Part shown: piece after piece, positions 15,201 to 27,860 of the stretch | Position numbering within the stretch: position 1 is the stretch's first letter | How the letters are laid out: every line of letters starts with the position of its first letter | Notes under the pieces: generated by a model | Database searches by the model: none | The model's input: only the letters and a program-made list of their open reading frames with translations | What the model was told of the DNA's origin: nothing | From: Tanypteryx hageni | Lineage: Eukaryota > Arthropoda > Insecta > Odonata > Petaluridae | Assembly (NCBI GenBank): GCA_028673005.1 | Contig: CM054120.1 | Location: 74,821,533-74,885,532 of the forward strand | DNA: 64,000 bases | Reading direction: 5' to 3' | Made by a program: the position numbers and the translations under genes

Positions 15201-15365
15201 CCATTCTATATTCGCGCCACAAACGAAATATCTTTGAGATCATTTAAAATCTTTCTAAATTCATAGTTACAGAAATATACTAACTTCGATATTGGGCCAT
15301 ACCTGTTTAGTGAAACCGGTTGAAATATGATATATTTATATGAATTTTATATATATGATAATGCG
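12293..15365. repeat. Satellite monomer m5 (dimer type beta)
   Basis: This is a complete unit with the beta set: T at 14,154, T at 14,351, T at 14,610 and A at 15,257. It has G at 12,431, as in m1. A private change near 13,519 turns ACCTAGTGAT into ACCTTGTGAT. Confidence 0.95.
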
Positions 15366-18300
15366 TTAAAATCCACGAGTTCAATTCCCTAGAAATACTT
15401 GTAAACAAAAATGATTTAACTACTTTTTGTGGTACCCCTGCTCTTTTTCTCAGCTTTTTACATCATGATTTCATTATGTTATGTTGTGCAAATCTTATAT
15501 ACACAATGTAATTGAAATCCGTTAATCCAATTACTTCCAAATCCTTAATTGCTGTAAGAGTTTAATTTGCAGTAGTACCACACTTAGTTGCCTGATTCAG
15601 TTTAGCTATATTAACATGGTTTTGTATATATGTTTTCATTGTTAGGTTTAAATTTGGTTAAAATTGATGCCGACAGTTCTACATCAATATGTGTAAAATA
15701 GAAATTAATTTATTACTTATAGTGTGGCAGGCGAGTTTTCTCTATCTATCCGAAACATCCTTATTTCGTTATATTACGTTGCATGCCTCTTTCGATGAAC
15801 TTTTTTTGTAATCGGTTAATCCAATTCTTCCAAATTCATAATTACCAACATGTTTAACTTTGCAATTGTGACACACACGCTTAGTTGATTCGGTCCAAAT
15901 GTGGTCCTCTGATTTATTTATGTGAAAATTCTGTGTACCATATTTACTGATATCGGTTAATCCAATTCTTCCCTGCTACATGCGCACGGACAGACGGACG
16001 GACATCACTAACATAATTGTTCTTTTAAGCAATGACGAAAAGCACTAATTAAATTAATTGCTTTGGACGACAATGAGCAGAATCAAATGCCGTTTAATGC
16101 CGTCTTCACTTCAATTTTAATTTGTTATTGCAGCGCACCCGTCTGTCTGATCTGAAACAAACATTCTGTTATGGTTTTGAATATATCAGTAAACTATAAA
16201 TATTAATGTCGTTGAGAATCATGCGATAAATTCAACACAAATATGTGTAAATTATTTTAATAATCCTAGTATGTGCAGTCCTGAATTTTTATCTATAAAA
16301 CAAGTCTTGATTTCGTATTAATATGAGGCACGCCTCCTTCATACAAATTTCTTTTCTATCGGTATTACCAGTCCCTAAATAAATTCATGAAAACCGAAAA
16401 AATTTAATTTGAAGTAGTGGCATCTCTGCTGCCTCGATGCGGTCCTAATATGACATTTATTCACGCATTTTTTCGAAGATTACAACTTTATTTGAAACTA
16501 TCCGGTATAATGTATTCCGGAATCGTGAATTCTTCTAATTACACTAAAAATTTCTTAACGAAGGCAACGAAACATCTCACTCCGACACCTAGTGATATAT
16601 ATCTGTCATGTTTTAATAAATTTAATTGTATTTCCGAAATATTTTCCTCCTATTTAATTGTCTCTTTCAGATAATTAAAAGTAAATATCTGAAGTGGTCA
16701 CCACATGACTCCTTCCATATAACCGTTATATTTATAAATATTTTATATAATAATATATATTTTAATGAATTCCGAGACAAATTCAACGACCTTAAATATG
16801 CCACACATTAAATTATTCAGTAGTATTTTTTTATTGGAAAAAGCCACGAAGCTACATCAATTTAGAATAAAAGGAGGGTTACTAAGACGTAACTTAAGCT
16901 TAACAGGAAACTGTTTACAAATGTCGCGCACAAATTCTTTGGAGGAGCCTGCTAGAAATATGTATTTTTTTAAATATCTCTTAAACAATGCATTGTAAAA
17001 GAAATTGTTGTCGTTACAGGACATTAAGTACGATTCTAAAGTGAACCAATATAATGGCTGACGATACGTACATTTGTAAATCCCATTGACTTTCATTATC
17101 GCCCTTTCAAATCCCTGCGAATATTTATGTACGAAAGTTCCTCCGGTAGATGGCAGGGAAAAAAATTCAAGAAAGTTAAGGTTTTCTTCGGCAACGAAGG
17201 AAATTCCAAGACCAATAACTCATTTCCCTTTGTTGAAAACTTACGCAAAATATAGAAATATACCATCAACCGAATTATAACAGAATTCTTAGTCAAACTC
17301 CAGAAATATTCGTTCTAATATAATTTTTTAATACATACGGATAAATTTCATTATAAGTGATAAAAATGATGCTCGGTGTTCTGATTATTAAATTTTATTT
17401 TTTAATTTTGCGCAACACCATCAATAAAAATTTGGTCGAAGTCGGTTTTGCCAATACTTTCCTGACATATGCGTACGGACGGACGGGATGAAGGACGTAG
17501 GAATCGACATTAAGAAGATAATTGCGCTTTTCCTCAATGAGGAAAATCGTTAACAAGTATGGATGTACTCGGGTTTTCCGTTTTACCGAATTGCTTTTCG
17601 TCAAATTCGCCGTAGGAGAATTGTATATTCATGTATTTGATTTGACATCAGAAAATACCTATATTCTATATTCGCCAAACACAGCATTTCTTTTACTACG
17701 ATTCCGCTAATACCTACCAAATTTATACTTACATAAATAAATCTAATATTGATATTGCGGTAGCCCTGTTTCATCAACTCGGTGGAAATATGCGATATTT
17801 GTTATTTATTTATATGAAGATTACGTATGCCGCAAAGTGTTAAATTACATGTGGACATTTCCCTAGAAATATGTTAAAAGGAAATAGTATTTGACCTTTC
17901 GTTGTGCTACCCTTACGTTAAACATTTTGATTTTATTATGGCTTACTTTAAAAATCATATATGCCAAATTTAAGTGAAATCCATTCAGTCAATTCCTTCC
18001 AAATCCTTAATTACAGAAAGAGTTCAAATTGTAATTGTGGCACCCCTGTATGGTTGATTAGGTTTAAATACGCTGATGAACTTTTGCAATTATGTGTATA
18101 TAATAAATAATTAATTTCGTTTTGACTGATGCAGGCAGTTCAAAACAAATAAGTCTAAAATATTCAATATATCGCTAAGAAAGATGTCTCATAATGAACA
18201 AGGCAAGGTCATTTCGTCATATAATTATTACACCATATGCCGATAATGTATTAAAACATATTCATTTCATTTTCCATTCTATATTCGCGCCACAAACGAA

Positions 18301-18438
18301 ATATCTTTGAGATCATTTAAAATCTTTCTGAATTCATAGTTACAGAAATATACTAACTTCGATATTGGGCCATACCTGTTTAGTGAAACCGGTTGAAATA
18401 TGATATATTTATATGAATTTTATATATATGATAATGCG
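15366..18438. repeat. Satellite monomer m6 (dimer type alpha)
   Basis: This is a complete unit with C at 17,227, A at 17,424 and G at 18,330. It carries A at 16,566 (AAGGCAACG where others have AAGGCCACG), a variant also found at 38,982 in a distant monomer. A private change near 17,733 gives TTACATAAA in place of TTACAGAAA. Confidence 0.95.
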
Positions 18439-21400
18439 TTAAAATCCACGAGTTCAATTCCCTAGAAATACTTGTAAACAAAAATGATTTAACTACTTTT
18501 TGTGGTACCCCTGCTCTTTTTCTCAGCTTTTTACATCATGATTTCATTATGTTATGTTGTGCAAATCTTATATACACAATGTAATTGAAATCCGTTAATC
18601 CAATTACTTCCAAATCCTTAATTGCTGTAAGAGTTTAATTTGCAGTAGTACCACACTTAGTTGCCTGATTCAGTTTAGCTATATTAACATGGTTTTGTAT
18701 ATATGTTTTCATTGTTAGGTTTAAATTTGGTTAAAATTGATGCCGACAGTTCTACATCAATATGTGTAAAATAGAAATTAATTTATTACTTATAGTGTGG
18801 CAGGCGAGTTTTCTCTATCTATCCGAAACATCCTTATTTCGTTATATTACGTTGCATGCCTCTTTCGATGAACTTTTTTTGTAATCGGTTAATCCAATTC
18901 TTCCAAATTCATAATTACCAACATGTTTAACTTTGCAATTGTGACACACACGCTTAGTTGATTCGGTCCAAATGTGGTCCTCTGATTTATTTATGTGAAA
19001 ATTCTGTGTACCATATTTACTGATATCGGTTAATCCAATTCTTCCCTGCTACATGCGCACGGACAGACGGACGGACATCACTAACATAATTGTTCTTTTA
19101 AGCAATGACGAAAAGCACTAATTAAATTAATTGCTTTGGACGACAATGAGCAGAATCAAATGCCGTTTAATGCCGTCTTCACTTCAATTTTAATTTGTTA
19201 TTGCAGCGCACCCGTCTGTCTGATCTGAAACAAACATTCTGTTATGGTTTTGAATATATCAGTAAACTATAAATATTAATGTCGTTGAGAATCATGCGAT
19301 AAATTCAACACAAATATGTGTAAATTATTTTAATAATCCTAGTATGTGCAGTCCTGAATTTTTATCTATAAAACAAGTCTTGATTTCGTATTAATATGAG
19401 GCACGCCTCCTTCATACAAATTTCTTTTCTATCGGTATTACCAGTCCCTAAATAAATTCATGAAAACCGAAAAAATTTAATTTGAAGTAGTGGCATCTCT
19501 GCTGCCTCGATGCGGTCCTAATATGACATTTATTCACGCATTTTTTCGAAGATTACAACTTTATTTGAAACTATCCGGTATAATGTATTCCGGAATCGTG
19601 AATTCTTCTAATTACACTAAAAATTTCTTAACGAAGGCCACGAAACATCTCACTCCGACACCTAGTGATATATATCTGTCATGTTTTAATAAATTTAATT
19701 GTATTTCCGAAATATTTTCCTCCTATTTAATTGTCTCTTTCAGATAATTAAAAGTAAATATCTGAAGTGGTCACCACATGACTCCTTCCATATAACCGTT
19801 ATATTTATAAATATTTTATATAATAATATATATTTTAATGAATTCCGAGACAAATTCAACGACCTTAAATATGCCACACATTAAATTATTCAGTAGTATT
19901 TTTTTATTGGAAAAAGCCACGAAGCTACATCAATTTAGAATAAAAGGAGGGTTACTAAGACGTAACTTAAGCTTAACAGGAAACTGTTTACAAATGTCGC
20001 GCACAAATTCTTTGGAGGAGCCTGCTAGAAATATGTATTTTTTTAAATATCTCTTAAACAATGCATTGTAAAAGAAATTGTTGTCGTTACAGGACATTAA
20101 GTACGATTCTAAAGTGAACCAATATAATGGCTGACGATACGTACATTTGTAAATCCCATTGACTTTCATTATCGCCCTTTCAAATCCCTGCGAATATTTA
20201 TGTACGAAAGTTCCTCCGGTAGATGGCAGGGAAAAAAATTCAAGAAAGTTAAGGTTTTCTTCGGCAACGAAGGAAATTCCAAGACCAATAACTCATTTCT
20301 CTTTGTTGAAAACTTACGCAAAATATAGAAATATACCATCAACCGAATTATAACAGAATTCTTAGTCAAACTCCAGAAATATTCGTTCTAATATAATTTT
20401 TTAATACATACGGATAAATTTCATTATAAGTGATAAAAATGATGCTCGGTGTTCTGATTATTAAATTTTATTTTTTAATTTTGCGCAACACCATCATTAA
20501 AAATTTGGTCGAAGTCGGTTTTGCCAATACTTTCCTGACATATGCGTACGGACGGACGGGATGAAGGACGTAGGAATCGACATTAAGAAGATAATTGCGC
20601 TTTTCCTCAATGAGGAAAATCGTTAACAAGTATGGATGTACTCGGGTTTTCCGTTTTACCGAATTGCTTTTCGTCAAATTCGCCGTAGGAGAATTGTATA
20701 TTCATGTATTTGATTTGACATCAGAAAATACCTATATTCTATATTCGCCAAACACTGCATTTCTTTTACTACGATTCCGCTAATACCTACCAAATTTATA
20801 CTTACAGAAATAAATCTAATATTGATATTGCGGTAGCCCTGTTTCATCAACTCGGTGGAAATATGCGATATTTGTTATTTATTTATATGAAGATTACGTA
20901 TGCCGCAAAGTGTTAAATTACATGTGGACATTTCCCTAGAAATATGTTAAAAGGAAATAGTATTTGACCTTTCGTTGTGCTACCCTTACGTTAAACATTT
21001 TGATTTTATTATGGCTTACTTTAAAAATCATATATGCCAAATTTAAGTGAAATCCATTCAGTCAATTCCTTCCAAATCCTTAATTACAGAAAGAGTTCAA
21101 ATTGTAATTGTGGCACCCCTGTATGGTTGATTAGGTTTAAATACGCTGATGAACTTTTGCAATTATGTGTATATAATAAATAATTAATTTCGTTTTGACT
21201 GATGCAGGCAGTTCAAAACAAATAAGTCTAAAATATTCAATATATCGCTAAGAAAGATGTCTCATAATGAACAAGGCAAGGTCATTTCGTCATATAATTA
21301 TTACACCATATGCCGATAATGTATTAAAACATATTCATTTCATTTTCCATTCTATATTCGCGCCACAAACGAAATATCTTTGAGATCATTTAAAATCTTT

Positions 21401-21511
21401 CTAAATTCATAGTTACAGAAATATACTAACTTCGATATTGGGCCATACCTGTTTAGTGAAACCGGTTGAAATATGATATATTTATATGAATTTTATATAT
21501 ATGATAATGCG
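18439..21511. repeat. Satellite monomer m7 (dimer type beta)
   Basis: This is a complete unit with the beta states T at 20,300, T at 20,497, T at 20,756 and A at 21,403. It matches m5 except at 139-phase, where it has C. Confidence 0.95.
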
Positions 21512-24500
21512 TTAAAATCCACGAGTTCAATTCCCTAGAAATACTTGTAAACAAAAATGATTTAACTACTTTTTGTGGTACCCCTGCTCTTTTTCTCAGC
21601 TTTTTACATCATGATTTCATTATGTTATGTTGTGCAAATCTTATATACACAATGTAATTGAAATCCGTTAATCCAATTACTTCCAAATCCTTAATTGCTG
21701 TAAGAGTTTAATTTGCAGTAGTACCACACTTAGTTGCCTGATTCAGTTTAGCTATATTAACATGGTTTTGTATATATGTTTTCATTGTTAGGTTTAAATT
21801 TGGTTAAAATTGATGCCGACAGTTCTACATCAATATGTGTAAAATAGAAATTAATTTATTACTTATAGTGTGGCAGGCGAGTTTTCTCTATCTATCCGAA
21901 ACATCCTTATTTCGTTATATTACGTTGCATGCCTCTTTCGATGAACTTTTTTTGTAATCGGTTAATCCAATTCTTCCAAATTCATAATTACCAACATGTT
22001 TAACTTTGCAATTGTGACACACACGCTTAGTTGATTCGGTCCAAATGTGGTCCTCTGATTTATTTATGTGAAAATTCTGTGTACCATATTTACTGATATC
22101 GGTTAATCCAATTCTTCCCTGCTACATGCGCACGGACAGACGGACGGACATCACTAACATAATTGTTCTTTTAAGCAATGACGAAAAGCACTAATTAAAT
22201 TAATTGCTTTGGACGACAATGAGCAGAATCAAATGCCGTTTAATGCCGTCTTCACTTCAATTTTAATTTGTTATTGCAGCGCACCCGTCTGTCTGATCTG
22301 AAACAAACATTCTGTTATGGTTTTGAATATATCAGTAAACTATAAATATTAATGTCGTTGAGAATCATGCGATAAATTCAACACAAATATGTGTAAATTA
22401 TTTTAATAATCCTAGTATGTGCAGTCCTGAATTTTTATCTATAAAACAAGTCTTGATTTCGTATTAATATGAGGCACGCCTCCTTCATACAAATTTCTTT
22501 TCTATCGGTATTACCAGTCCCTAAATAAATTCATGAAAACCGAAAAAATTTAATTTGAAGTAGTGGCATCTCTGCTGCCTCGATGCGGTCCTAATATGAC
22601 ATTTATTCACGCATTTTTTCGAAGATTACAACTTTATTTGAAACTATCCGGTATAATGTATTCCGGAATCGTGAATTCTTCTAATTACACTAAAAATTTC
22701 TTAACGAAGGCCACGAAACATCTCACTCCGACACCTAGTGATATATATCTGTCATGTTTTAATAAATTTAATTGTATTTCCGAAATATTTTCCTCCTATT
22801 TAATTGTCTCTTTCAGATAATTAAAAGTAAATATCTGAAGTGGTCACCACATGACTCCTTCCATATAACCGTTATATTTATAAATATTTTATATAATAAT
22901 ATATATTTTAATGAATTCCGAGACAAATTCAACGACCTTAAATATGCCACACATTAAATTATTCAGTAGTATTTTTTTATTGGAAAAAGCCACGAAGCTA
23001 CATCAATTTAGAATAAAAGGAGGGTTACTAAGACGTAACTTAAGCTTAACAGGAAACTGTTTACAAATGTCGCGCACAAATTCTTTGGAGGAGCCTGCTA
23101 GAAATATGTATTTTTTTAAATATCTCTTAAACAATGCATTGTAAAAGAAATTGTTGTCGTTACAGGACATTAAGTACGATTCTAAAGTGAACCAATATAA
23201 TGGCTGACGATACGTACATTTGTAAATCCCATTGACTTTCATTATCGCCCTTTCAAATCCCTGCGAATATTTATGTACGAAAGTTCCTCCGGTAGATGGC
23301 AGGGAAAAAAATTCAAGAAAGTTAAGGTTTTCTTCGGCAACGAAGGAAATTCCAAGACCAATAACTCATTTCCCTTTGTTGAAAACTTACGCAAAATATA
23401 GAAATATACCATCAACCGAATTATAACAGAATTCTTAGTCAAACTCCAGAAATATTCGTTCTAATATAATTTTTTAATACATACGGATAAATTTCATTAT
23501 AAGTGATAAAAATGATGCTCGGTGTTCTGATTATTAAATTTTATTTTTTAATTTTGCGCAACACCATCAATAAAAATTTGGTCGAAGTCGGTTTTGCCAA
23601 TACTTTCCTGACATATGCGTACGGACGGACGGGATGAAGGACGTAGGAATCGACATTAAGAAGATAATTGCGCTTTTCCTCAATGAGGAAAATCGTTAAC
23701 AAGTATGGATGTACTCGGGTTTTCCGTTTTACCGAATTGCTTTTCGTCAAATTCGCCGTAGGAGAATTGTATATTCATGTATTTGATTTGACATCAGAAA
23801 ATACCTATATTCTATATTCGCCAAACACAGCATTTCTTTTACTACGATTCCGCTAATACCTACCAAATTTATACTTACAGAAATAAATCTAATATTGATA
23901 TTGCGGTAGCCCTGTTTCATCAACTCGGTGGAAATATGCGATATTTGTTATTTATTTATATGAAGATTACGTATGCCGCAAAGTGTTAAATTACATGTGG
24001 ACATTTCCCTAGAAATATGTTAAAAGGAAATAGTATTTGACCTTTCGTTGTGCTACCCTTACGTTAAACATTTTGATTTTATTATGGCTTACTTTAAAAA
24101 TCATATATGCCAAATTTAAGTGAAATCCATTCAGTCAATTCCTTCCAAATCCTTAATTACAGAAAGAGTTCAAATTGTAATTGTGGCACCCCTGTATGGT
24201 TGATTAGGTTTAAATACGCTGATGAACTTTTGCAATTATGTGTATATAATAAATAATTAATTTCGTTTTGACTGATGCAGGCAGTTCAAAACAAATAAGT
24301 CTAAAATATTCAATATATCGCTAAGAAAGATGTCTCATAATGAACAAGGCAAGGTCATTTCGTCATATAATTATTACACCATATGCCGATAATGTATTAA
24401 AACATATTCATTTCATTTTCCATTCTATATTCGCGCCACAAACGAAATATCTTTGAGATCATTTAAAATCTTTCTGAATTCATAGTTACAGAAATATACT

Positions 24501-24584
24501 AACTTCGATATTGGGCCATACCTGTTTAGTGAAACCGGTTGAAATATGATATATTTATATGAATTTTATATATATGATAATGCG
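21512..24584. repeat. Satellite monomer m8 (dimer type alpha)
   Basis: This is a complete unit with the alpha states C at 23,373, A at 23,570 and G at 24,476. It is the last uninterrupted unit of the left array. Confidence 0.95.
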
Positions 24585-26708
24585 TTAAAATCCACGAGTT
24601 CAATTCCCTAGAAATACTTGTAAACAAAAATGATTTAACTACTTTTTGTGGTACCCCTGCTCTTTTTCTCAGCTTTTTACATCATGATTTCATTATGTTA
24701 TGTTGTGCAAATCTTATATACACAATGTAATTGAAATCCGTTAATCCAATTACTTCCAAATCCTTAATTGCTGTAAGAGTTTAATTTGCAGTAGTACCAC
24801 ACTTAGTTGCCTGATTCAGTTTAGCTATATTAACATGGTTTTGTATATATGTTTTCATTGTTAGTTTTAAATTTGGTTAAAATTGATGCCGACAGTTCTA
24901 CATCAATATGTGTAAAATAGAAATTAATTTATTACTTATAGTGTGGCAGGCGAGTTTTCTCTATCTATCCGAAACATCCTTATTTCGTTATATTACGTTG
25001 CATGCCTCTTTCGATGAACTTTTTTTGTAATCGGTTAATCCAATTCTTCCAAATTCATAATTACCAACATGTTTAACTTTGCAATTGTGACACACACGCT
25101 TAGTTGATTCGGTCCAAATGTGGTCCTCTGATTTATTTATGTGAAAATTCTGTGTACCATATTTACTGATATCGGTTAATCCAATTCTTCCCTGCTACAT
25201 GCGCACGGACAGACGGACGGACATCACTAACATAATTGTTCTTTTAAGCAATGACGAAAAGCACTAATTAAATTAATTGCTTTGGACGACAATGAGCAGA
25301 ATCAAATGCCGTTTAATGCCGTCTTCACTTCAATTTTAATTTGTTATTGCAGCGCACCCGTCTGTCTGATCTGAAACAAACATTCTGTTATGGTTTTGAA
25401 TATATCAGTAAACTATAAATATTAATGTCGTTGAGAATCATGCGATAAATTCAACACAAATATGTGTAAATTATTTTAATAATCCTAGTATGTGCAGTCC
25501 TGAATTTTTATCTATAAAACAAGTCTTGATTTCGTATTAATATGAGGCACGCCTCCTTCATACAAATTTCTTTTCTATCGGTATTACCAGTCCCTAAATA
25601 AATTCATGAAAACCGAAAAAATTTAATTTGAAGTAGTGGCATCTCTGCTGCCTCGATGCGGTCCTAATATGACATTTATTCACGCATTTTTTCGAAGATT
25701 ACAACTTTATTTGAAACTATCCGGTATAATGTATTCCGGAATCGTGAATTCTTCTAATTACACTAAAAATTTCTTAACGAAGGCCACGAAACATCTCACT
25801 CCGACACCTAGTGATATATATCTGTCATGTTTTAATAAATTTAATTGTATTTCCGAAATATTTTCCTCCTATTTAATTGTCTCTTTCAGATAATTAAAAG
25901 TAAATATCTGAAGTGGTCACCACATGACTCCTTCCATATAACCGTTATATTTATAAATATTTTATATAATAATATATATTTTAATGAATTCCGAGACAAA
26001 TTCAACGACCTTAAATATGCCACACATTAAATTATTCAGTAGTATTTTTTTATTGGAAAAAGCCACGAAGCTACATCAATTTAGAATAAAAGGAGGGTTA
26101 CTAAGACGTAACTTAAGCTTAACAGGAAACTGTTTACAAATGTCGCGCACAAATTCTTTGGAGGAGCCTGCTAGAAATATGTATTTTTTTAAATATCTCT
26201 TAAACAATGCATTGTAAAAGAAATTGTTGTCGTTACAGGACATTAAGTACGATTCTAAAGTGAACCAATATAATGGCTGACGATACGTACATTTGTAAAT
26301 CCCATTGACTTTCATTATCGCCCTTTCAAATCCCTGCGAATATTTATGTACGAAAGTTCCTCCGGTAGATGGCAGGGAAAAAAATTCAAGAAAGTTAAGG
26401 TTTTCTTCGGCAACGAAGGAAATTCCAAGACCAATAACTCATTTCTCTTTGTTGAAAACTTACACAAAATATAGAAATTATAACAGAATTCTTAGTCAAA
26501 CTCCAGAAATATTCGTTCTAATATAATTTTTTAATACATACGGATAAATTTCATTATAAGTGATAAAAATGATGCTCGGTGTTCTGATTATTAAATTTTA
26601 TTTTTTAATTTTGCGCAACACCATCATTAAAAATTTGGTCGAAGTCATGTATTTGCTTTGACATCAGAAAATACCATCATTCTATATTCGCCAAACACAG
26701 CATTTCTT
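24585..26708. repeat. Satellite monomer m9, interrupted and internally deleted
   Basis: This is a partial unit with the beta state T at 26,446. It has lost 16 bp at about 26,478 and 187 bp at 26,646/26,647 (phase 2,079-2,265). The last 62 bp are of the diverged D type (ATTTGCTTTGACATC) and not canonical. The unit stops after CAGCATTTCTT, where element A begins. The monomer before A2 (39,905) has exactly the same two deletions, whereas the one before A3 has neither. Confidence 0.93.
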
Positions 26709-27202
26709 GGTGTTTGCGCATGGGAGTCGACTTCGTTGATCTCCGGCCGGTTCAATGATTGTGTACCGTACCCCTAAACGGGCCTGGTGTCCATTACATT
26801 ACCGAGGCTTCACAGACTGTAGCGTGTAGTATCTCTGACCATGGTAGGCCTTTTCTACATTATAGAGTAGGTCAGGGTGTAGGCGTAATAGGAGATCTTA
26901 TAGGAGCATCTAGTGTAGTACAGTTTCTGGTCGCGAAGTGAGAGAGTCCACCTGCAAAAGCCGTAATAGAGCATTTAATGTTTCGGTCGATAACGATAAA
27001 TTAAATATTGTAATTTAAACTGCCGCAGCATTTCTAGGAAGTCTGCCGAACTCGAACACGTAATTCGCACGTTGCTAGGGCTTTTTTAGGTTAGATTTAA
27101 GGAATGGTAGTTATTCACCAAGCGTTGAGAGGCACGTCTATAGTAGTAATAGTTGCGACCGTCATACCACTAGAAACGTGATGTTAATTAACAGTAGAAT
27201 AC
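26709..27202 (+). other. 5' leader of element A1
   Basis: This region has no recognised domain. One open frame of 60 codons (26,759-26,941) begins at TTG, has no ATG and resembles nothing I know. At 27,006-27,086 a short frame encodes an NCRSISRKSAELEHV-like peptide before a stop. That peptide resembles the true endonuclease N-terminus at 27,203-27,250. It therefore looks like a duplicated or misaligned piece of endonuclease start, separated from the main copy by about 116 bp. Confidence 0.5.
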
Positions 27203-27860
27203 ATTCGCATTCGCAGGAAGGAGGCCGAACTTGAACATATTATTCCTTGTCTGCGTGCTGACGTAGTGATAGTTACAGAAAGTTGGCTAACGGCGGACAT
27301 AGCCAGTCAGGAGATCTTTCCTCGTGACTACAGAGTTTTTAGAAAACATCTATGTAGCCGGTCGGGAGGTGGAGTCTTTATAGCAGTTAGCAATAATTAC
27401 AAAAGTTACCAAATACAGATTAATGACGACGAATTCCAAAGTGTTTGGTGTAATGTAAAAGGGAGAGACTGTAAAACTAAATATATGCGCCTTTTATTGA
27501 CCACCAAATGCGAGCGTGGAAACTATGTATTATTTAGAGAAACAAGTGGCGACGCTAAGTTCGATTAACAAAGATAAAGCTGTAATCGGGGGCGATTTCA
27601 ATTTTCCGTCAATTGATCGGAGGCATAATTGCTTTTATCCCGGTGGTAGAGAGCGTGAATCTTGCGAGGTTTTATTTGAAACTTTCGGCAAACACTCATT
27701 GTATCAGTTAGTGAGATTTCCCACGAGATTTAATAATATATTAGATTTTTTGGCTACTAATCTTCCTGAGCGTATGAATAGGGTATTTGTTGCTGAGGGA
27801 ATAAGCGATCACAAGGCAGTGTACGTGGAGTTTCAGCTCAACATTAAAAAAACAGGTTAA
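27203..27860 (+). pseudogene. AP-like endonuclease region of A1
   Basis: This is the remnant of the target-nicking endonuclease domain of a non-LTR retrotransposon ORF2. Its first frame (27,203-27,568) includes VTESWL, which carries the metal-binding glutamate, and SGGGVFIAV. The frame then shifts near 27,480-27,520. The FYRPPNA motif has become FY-stop-PPNA. The second frame (27,516-27,860) includes IGGDFN (catalytic aspartate and asparagine) and SDHKAVY (catalytic SDH). At 27,618 a C gives arginine, where A3 has the family tryptophan. A run of seven A at 27,846-27,852 (six in A3) shifts the frame and cuts this domain off from the RT. It is inactive. Confidence 0.85.

Larger units (their letters stand above)
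1..26708. repeat. Tandem satellite array, 3,073-bp monomer
   Basis: Eight complete and one interrupted head-to-tail copies occupy this block. The same landmarks recur at an exact 3,073-bp step with no net insertion or deletion through eight units. For example, the phrase starting TTAAAATCCACGAG lies at 1, 3,074, 6,147 and so on. Copies differ by only a few substitutions. The array runs off the left edge of the window. On the right it is interrupted by a retroelement. Every frame is closed within about 85 codons and no host gene is visible. Such uniformity implies recent amplification or strong homogenisation, or both. Confidence 0.97.
9220..26708. repeat. Dimeric higher-order repeat, 6,146 bp
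   Basis: Four sites alternate between neighbouring monomers. Phase 1,862 is C/T, phase 2,059 is A/T, phase 2,318 is A/T and phase 2,965 is G/A. The alpha state is found in m4, m6 and m8, and the beta state in m5, m7 and (where present) m9. The amplifying unit here was therefore two monomers, giving dimers at 9,220-15,365, 15,366-21,511 and the truncated 21,512-26,708. m1-m3 do not follow this rule. Confidence 0.85.

Noticed and set aside
1..26708. CRISPR array or bacterial tandem repeat
   Set aside because: The period is 3 kb, there are no short repeats with unique spacers, and the embedded elements are eukaryotic non-LTR retrotransposons.
26759..26941. 60-codon frame in the A leader as an ORF1 gene
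   Set aside because: It has no ATG, no CCHC or other ORF1 motif and no homology I can recognise. Its presence in all three copies follows from duplication.
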